64,000 nt of DNA, taken from positions 98,601 through 162,600 of the forward strand of contig JANVFP010000055.1 in the NCBI GenBank assembly GCA_027919835.1. The letters are read 5' to 3'. Below are positions 58,732 through 64,000 of this stretch, one piece after another (within the stretch, counting starts at the first letter, position 1; every line of letters starts with the position of its first letter). A program made the position numbers and the translations under genes. The notes beneath the pieces were generated by a model. The model had not been told where the DNA came from and made no database searches. It saw nothing but the letters and a program-made list of their open reading frames with translations. Source of the stretch: Lentinula raphanica (lineage: Eukaryota; Basidiomycota; Agaricomycetes; Agaricales; Omphalotaceae).

Positions 58732-61700
58732 TTAGGAGCCTCTCTCTCTGGTCATGCGATGGTCTTGAAGGCTGAAGTACATGGGATCACTATCGTCAAT
58801 GAGGATGACCTTTTGTAACATATCATTACAGTGAAAGGGTATTACGAATCGGTAGTTACGCACCTCGATTGGTGACCCATCGGTCAGGATGAATGGTGAG
58901 CCCGTAGCCGCCCAGCAAAACATACGCATGCGATAGCTTTTTTCTGAGGAATCTTCAAGCGAGACAACATCGGTAAAGCTGCCTCGCACTTCTGCCATGA
59001 GCAAGGGGCAGGGTATACCAGAGCCCTCAAGAAACTCTCGAAAGATATCTTCGAAGCTGCATCCAGACCAACCAGGAACTCCTTCGTAGGCATCACGAAG
59101 CTCAGCGTGAGTAACCACGGAGGTTCTATCGGTGTATTCCAGCCGGAGCGCTTCATAATCGCCAGTGATGCGTGATTGCAAGAGCGACAGAACGAACTCG
59201 TCTATTCCCCCAACACAAGCAGCTGCAAGCTGTAGAAAAGTTGAGGTTAGATAATCACTCGAACTCAACGATTAGGATCAACGTACCTCTGGTAAGTCGA
59301 GCCCAATAGGTTTACAAGGAAGGAAGAGACCTTTCAACAATGCTTTGAAGTACGGGTGATCAGTTGTTGCAGGACGACAATCGCGTTGTGTAACATCGTC
59401 CAAGCAAGTGAGCGGTGGTGCCTTTCTGTATGGCCTTGTAAAACTGTGACCTGGATCAAGACCCGTTAATGTAGTTCTGAGAGATGAGTAAATGACATAC
59501 TGGAAGATTATGATAGGTTGCAAAGTGTGACTCGAAGTACGATAGATTGTTGTTAGAATGTTCAAGGTCAATCCAGCGAGTAAGGGTTTGATACAATTCT
59601 GGGAACTGGTCCTTCACGAGGTCCTTCGTTAACGATTTCAGGTTGCTCGAGTTGAGGAGGTAGACGAGAAGAAGAGGGTTGATGTTCAATGGATAGTTTC
59701 CATGGACAAGAGCTAAACCTATAGCGGCACCGAAAACGGTGAGCTCATTCTTCTTAGTGCAGATAGATCCGCAGCTGAGGAGAGGGGCGCCGTAGAAAGA
59801 GTTGTATAATCGTCATTGACCAGGATCAGATAATCATGTATATGACCTTCGAGTTTTGCCTTGAAGAAGAGGCTCATGACCTCCTTCTCGAGGCCGGGCC
59901 CAGAGGTTATATAGGACTCGACACCACGATCGTCAATAGCGATTCTTGATGACAAGCGATGAGCTTTTGTGAAACACTAACCGACGACGGTAAATGAAAA
60001 CTCACAATTGGAAATGTCTGTTTTGGGAGAGGAGTGCCGAGAAATCTTCTTCGTCTATTGCACGCTGTACGAGATCGGTGTAAACGGGAACCATTTCTTG
60101 TGGACTTTCGCCTTTGACCATAAAACCCAAAGGCTCAATGTCCATAACGTTGCGAATGCGATCGTTGACTATCTTGAAAATCTTTGATCTGTCTTTTACG
60201 AAGAACAATTCATCGTCGGCGTTGTCACGAGCAGGTACCCAGTCGGTCTCCCACAAAATTTCGACCTCCTATATTTGAGCTATTAACATTCAAGGAGGAC
60301 TAATTGAAAGAGGCTTCTTACTTCTGATCCCGCATCTTCAGTCAACATATTCGTTCGGGACAGGGGGCTGACTGAACGGTGGTCCGGAGTCCTTAATCGT
60401 CTTGGGTTGCGAGAACTCGATGCGGCGTTTGAATCCACTACCCAAGATAACATGATATTGAATACAGATAGGATGGATACGAGTGTAGACCTACCTGTGA
60501 GCGTTTCAGAGGTATCATGGAGCATTCGAGCGACAACTCTGAGTTCCTATACAAAGAATTAATCAATGACTTGAAACTATAGTAGCATGCACATACCTCA
60601 TCTTCATGGTTCGAATCATCTCTGTTGCATCCTAACTCGATGTCGTCCTCATCAAGCGCGTCAAATCCTTCGTCCACATATGCGTCCGTGTCCGAGGAAA
60701 AATACCATAGATTCGCTTCGATAGGCAGAAATGTCTACGGGTAGTATTGTCGGATCCGAGACTCTTTTCCGCTAGGTTGATATTAAGCGAAACGTTCGGA
60801 GATCGAATGACTAGCATAGGAAAGGACCTTGAGATAGAGAACGTGAAAAGGTCATCGAGGACTTACTCGTATGAAGGATAAATTTTTTCGAATTGGTAAT
60901 GACATACTTTGCGATGCCGTAGTCGTCCGTGTTGAAGACAATGTCACGCAAAGTCATGTCTTCAGATTGCACCTTCCCTGGGCTCAATCGAGGGGTCTTT
61001 GCGTGGTTGTTGATGTTTCCTTTGCCTGAGAAGCGCAATAGCTGGATAGCGAGACGCTCGTGCCGATTGAAGAAAGACGATGCTTCTTGATTTTCTGGAA
61101 TATCCAGCCGTGCTGAACAAGGGAAGAGCATACGGCTTCAAGTAAATCTACCACTTTTGTGTGAAGCGGAAGGTGATCGAATCGATGTACAAGACAGAGT
61201 GCGTTGAGTACAGCTTGAAACGCATCGTGATTTTGCAAGTAATGATGAAGTTCGACGGGAACATTGTACGTCTGCGGTAATTCACATCGTCAACAAGATA
61301 GAATAGTCCTCTCAGAAACAGAACACGTACACGACACTGGTCAGGTGTAAGCCGTGGCGGATAGACTAAGACACCAAGCTGACCACCTGAGTTCCATCAC
61401 TTGCAAGTGCGACTGCATCCTCGATCTTAGGGGCATCGATCGCTCCAAACAGTCGGGGTGCCTTCTTCCCGGAGCCTCTCTTCTTTCTTGTGGCAGTGGA
61501 AGATTGACCCAGTGTTAGAGTGGCATGGCCTAGACGGTCGCGATTGGCATGTTGTATCGCAGTGATGCTTGGAGGGAAGGACTGTGGCGGTGGCAACATA
61601 GAGGTCGGTAAGGGGCGGGATGGTCCGCTATTAGGAGCTCTCTGGGCCGTCACTGATGAAAGCATTGAAACCGGTGATACATAGTTAGAGACGGGCTGAA

Positions 61701-62148
61701 TGGCCTGCGACTGCGGCAAGGAGTTTGAGTTGGGAGTTGGTGGTAGTAAAGCGCCCACAGCCTGTGAAAAATTAAGATTGAGAGGTGCAAGCGCAGGAGG
61801 TGCAAGTACAGGCGCAGGAGGTGCAAGTACAGGCGCAGGAGGTGCAAGTACAGGCGCAGGAGGTACAGGTGCAGGTGCAGGTCAGGTGCAGGTACAGGTG
61901 CAGGTGCAGGTGCAGGAATGCTGTCAAAGGCACAGAAGCTAACGAAGGCAGAGGAGCAGGAACAGCCGGCGACGACGCAGAATTTGGGGCAGAAGTGACT
62001 GGTTGTAATAGCTGTGGATTGGACCCAATGATTAGATGAGGATGTAGACTGTGGTTTGATTATTTTGCTGTAGCATCTGGAGAAAGAGTTGGGGATTGTT
62101 GGCAATCATTGCCTGAAACGAATGTTGCAACCATTGGGAATGATCCAT
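58732..62148 (-). pseudogene. Large multi-exon unknown gene, possibly HECT-like, with several frame breaks
   Basis: Starts MDHSQWLQHSFQAMIANN at 62148. Pro/Ala-rich repeats (PAPVLAP units) follow, then a basic block RKKRGSGKKAPRLFG. The middle has LVHRFDHLPLHTKVVDLL and DTDAYVDEGFDALDEDDIE. The C-terminal third has GPGLEKEVMSLFFKA, INPLLLVYLLNSSN and MFCWAATGSPFILTDG before the stop at 58732. The order of these last blocks recalls the HECT ubiquitin-ligase fold, but no catalytic Cys was identified, so this is a weak assignment. Frame is kept only if single bases are restored near 62053, 61915, 61882, 61386, 61108 and in the A5 run 60698-60702. Divergent from the integrase-core gene. Confidence 0.5.
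61795..61918. repeat. Minisatellite: 21-bp and 6-bp tandem repeats
   Basis: About four copies of a 21-bp unit (GGTGCAAGTACAGGCGCAGGA) followed by GGTGCA/GGTACA hexamers with one base missing at about 61882. They encode Pro/Ala repeats in the minus-strand gene or its intron. Length is likely variable between strains. Confidence 0.75.
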
Positions 62149-62467
62149 GATGCTTTCAAAACCATACGTATCAGTACGGTTGCAGTAAAAGGAGCAGGCA
62201 CTTACGGTTGGTGAAAGAAAACAAAAGAGCGAACAGGAAAGGTCAGAACAAGTGCGGATTGGATGGAGAAAGAGAGAGCTGGGCTTTTATACGAATCGCA
62301 GGAGAACGTCATCCCTGTTTTGAACATTGACGCAAAGTCAAGATCCAAAAAACGGTTGAAATTTGAATGCTTCGAAGTTGTACGAATATGGAAATATGTA
62401 GTATTCACATGATTTCATCAGCCGACGCTCGAGTCGTTGTTGACGACTTCTTCAAGTGAACAGAACC
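62149..62467. promoter_or_regulatory. Divergent promoter of the unknown gene and the integrase-core gene
   Basis: A 319-bp gap between two head-to-head start codons; no TATA box noticed. Confidence 0.45.
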
Positions 62468-64000
62468 ATGGCGCGGTACTGGTCAATACGATTTCATGCC
62501 TTCCTCCTAGCGTGGTACATCCTTGTCAGGCTACATTTCTGCAACGCCGTCATTATCAATACTGGAATAGTTCAATCCTCCAGTTCGAACGATTTGCTTC
62601 AGGAATTTCGACGACACTATCATGAATTCAATACAGCTGTTCACCAAGTAGCCAACGATCAAACGGATGTCTTTCATCTCCAGCTGTTGTTAGAAGACAT
62701 GGGTGAATTCTCTCAGCTTGTCTCTCAGGTTCGTCATTCAGGTCTTACCTTCTTGCACTCTTCATTGAATTTTCTCCCATGAACAGTATGCGAGTGTATT
62801 TCTAGACCAATCCGAATGGCAAATCCTTCGTGACAATCTACAGCTCATGATACTTGATGTCCAAACTATCCGAAGCCGCCGTCTTGAGGAATCTCACCAT
62901 GGCCGTCCAGAAGTCTTACAATGGTCGAGAAACGGCTCAGCCGGTCGTCCTCGAGCAGTCATTGACCCTAGCTTTCTGCAATGGGCACACACTCATCGTA
63001 CTACAACCGGAATTGCTGAATTTCTCGGAATAAGCCGTAGAACGGTACGAAGATCGCTTCTAGAATATGGCCTTGTCACCCCAGGAGGTGTCCCATTTGA
63101 AGGCCAAGTTTCTATCGAGGACAACACCGATCTCAATCCCAATCTCGAAATTCCTGCTAGCTTCCATCCTGACATTGAAAACGCAGCAACTTCAATTCCC
63201 TCATCTTCATCTAGTCGTCGCTCAAATATGTCCAACGATACTCTTGATTCACTCGTCAGTTTACTGCGGACCCATTATCCTCGAGCAGGGATCCAGATGC
63301 TTCATGGAATGCTCCGAAGGCTCGGGCAGGTTGTTCCGTACGAAAGCATCCGCCACTCACTCATACGAGTAGATCCTGTGCACCGTGTCTTTGACCGTAT
63401 TCGAATTCGTCGTCGTCGGTATAGCGTACCTGGTCCTAATTCTCTATGGCATCATGATGGCCATCATCGTGAGGATGCTTAGCATATTCGTTTAATCGAT
63501 TATCTGACGTGTTCACAGGTCTAATCAGGTGGGGAATAGTCATCCATGGATTCATCGATGGCTATTCTCGAATGATCACAGGTCTTCAAGCTGCCAACAA
63601 CAATCGTCCGTCAACGGTCCTTTCGTTATTTCTCTCTGCCGCATCACAGTACGGACTTCCATCTCGGGTACGCGGCGACCACGGGGTTGAAAACGTATGG
63701 GTCGCAGCATTCATGGAACATGCTCGGGGACCAGGGCGAGGATCATACATCTGGGGACGGTATGTAGGACTCATGATTATCATAACATACAACGCTCATT
63801 CGTATCTCAGGTCGGTACACAATGTTCGCATTGAAAGATTATGGGTCGACGTGTCGAACTATATATCACAGCGCTGGAACACTCACTTTACTCGATTAGA
63901 GGACGACCATCAGCTCGACGTGAACAACCGAAATCATATATGGCTTCTACAGCATCTCTTTCTTCCTGTCATCAATCACTCCTTGTATTTTGGGGTCCAA
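62468..64000 (+). CDS. Integrase-core (DDE) domain protein, 3' end cut by window edge
   Basis: Exons 62468-62728, 62787-63468, 63519-63759 and 63811 onward; the frame is open at the window end. An N-terminal helical region is followed by a helix-turn-helix-like part (TTGIAEFLGISRRTVRRSL) and MLHGMLRRLGQVVPYESIR. The catalytic core has Asp311 in LWHHDGHH, the second Asp in SRVRGDHGVENVW and the Glu in VHNVRIERLWVDV, with IDGYSRMITGL between. This DDE pattern belongs to the eukaryotic integrase-core family found in fungi and fish, related to retroviral/transposon integrases. It may be a transposase or a domesticated descendant. All joins keep frame. Confidence 0.82.

Noticed and set aside
61700..62039. 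Plus-strand frames rich in Gln/Val/Ala or Gly/Ala repeats
   Set aside because: Shadows of the minisatellite in the minus-strand gene.

Overview
The window is nuclear DNA of a filamentous fungus, most likely a mushroom-forming basidiomycete (Agaricomycetes). Genes are split by many 45-80 nt introns with GT-AG ends. The content fits: an AA9 lytic polysaccharide monooxygenase, a LysM protein, intron-dense small secreted proteins, a TPR-CHAT protein of the expanded basidiomycete type, an NCA2 homologue, a chromodomain protein and a Ty1/Copia retrotransposon. No bacterial features, tRNA, rRNA or CRISPR array were seen.

Layout. 1-3.2 kb: minus-strand chromodomain gene, cut by the left edge. 3.2-11.3 kb: a tandem triplication of one secreted beta-rich protein gene with its promoter. 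A broken piece of the chromodomain gene lies between copies 1 and 2, and copy 3 is decaying. 11.5-17.1 kb: a second duplicated block (small secreted protein plus an RRT8/EI24-like membrane protein; in the left block the membrane gene is only a relic). 17.3-23.8 kb: housekeeping-type genes: a conserved unknown, a mitochondrial DEAD-box helicase, a Ubc4-like E2 with a long acidic tail, and a two-LysM secreted protein. 26.5-27.5 and 38.0-39.0 kb: two ten-exon small secreted proteins with shared upstream DNA. Between them lie a 302-aa unknown protein, a 1237-aa TPR-CHAT putative protease and NCA2. 39.4-42.5 kb: a secreted unknown and an AA9 enzyme. 43.4-51.8 kb: two tandem copies of a small secreted protein gene, the first carrying a full-length Copia element in an intron, the second a pseudogene. 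52.4-52.8 kb: a 456-bp terminal-inverted-repeat element with an 8-bp target duplication. 53.6-55.6 kb: a repeat-containing unknown protein. 55.9-64 kb: a block that looks TE-linked: two minus-strand unknown genes with many apparent one-base deletions (the second perhaps HECT-like) and, divergently, an integrase-core (DDE) gene cut by the right edge.

How it works together. Much of the window is secreted-protein families growing by local duplication and then decaying. This gives paired full genes and relics with shared promoters. The points most worth a second look are: the Copia element (identical LTRs, half-tRNA-type primer site, two spliceosomal introns in pol, a -1 slippery heptamer at the frame break); the 302-aa protein beside the CHAT protease; the inverted-repeat element with repeated ACCCGAA motifs; and the integrase-core/HECT-like block.
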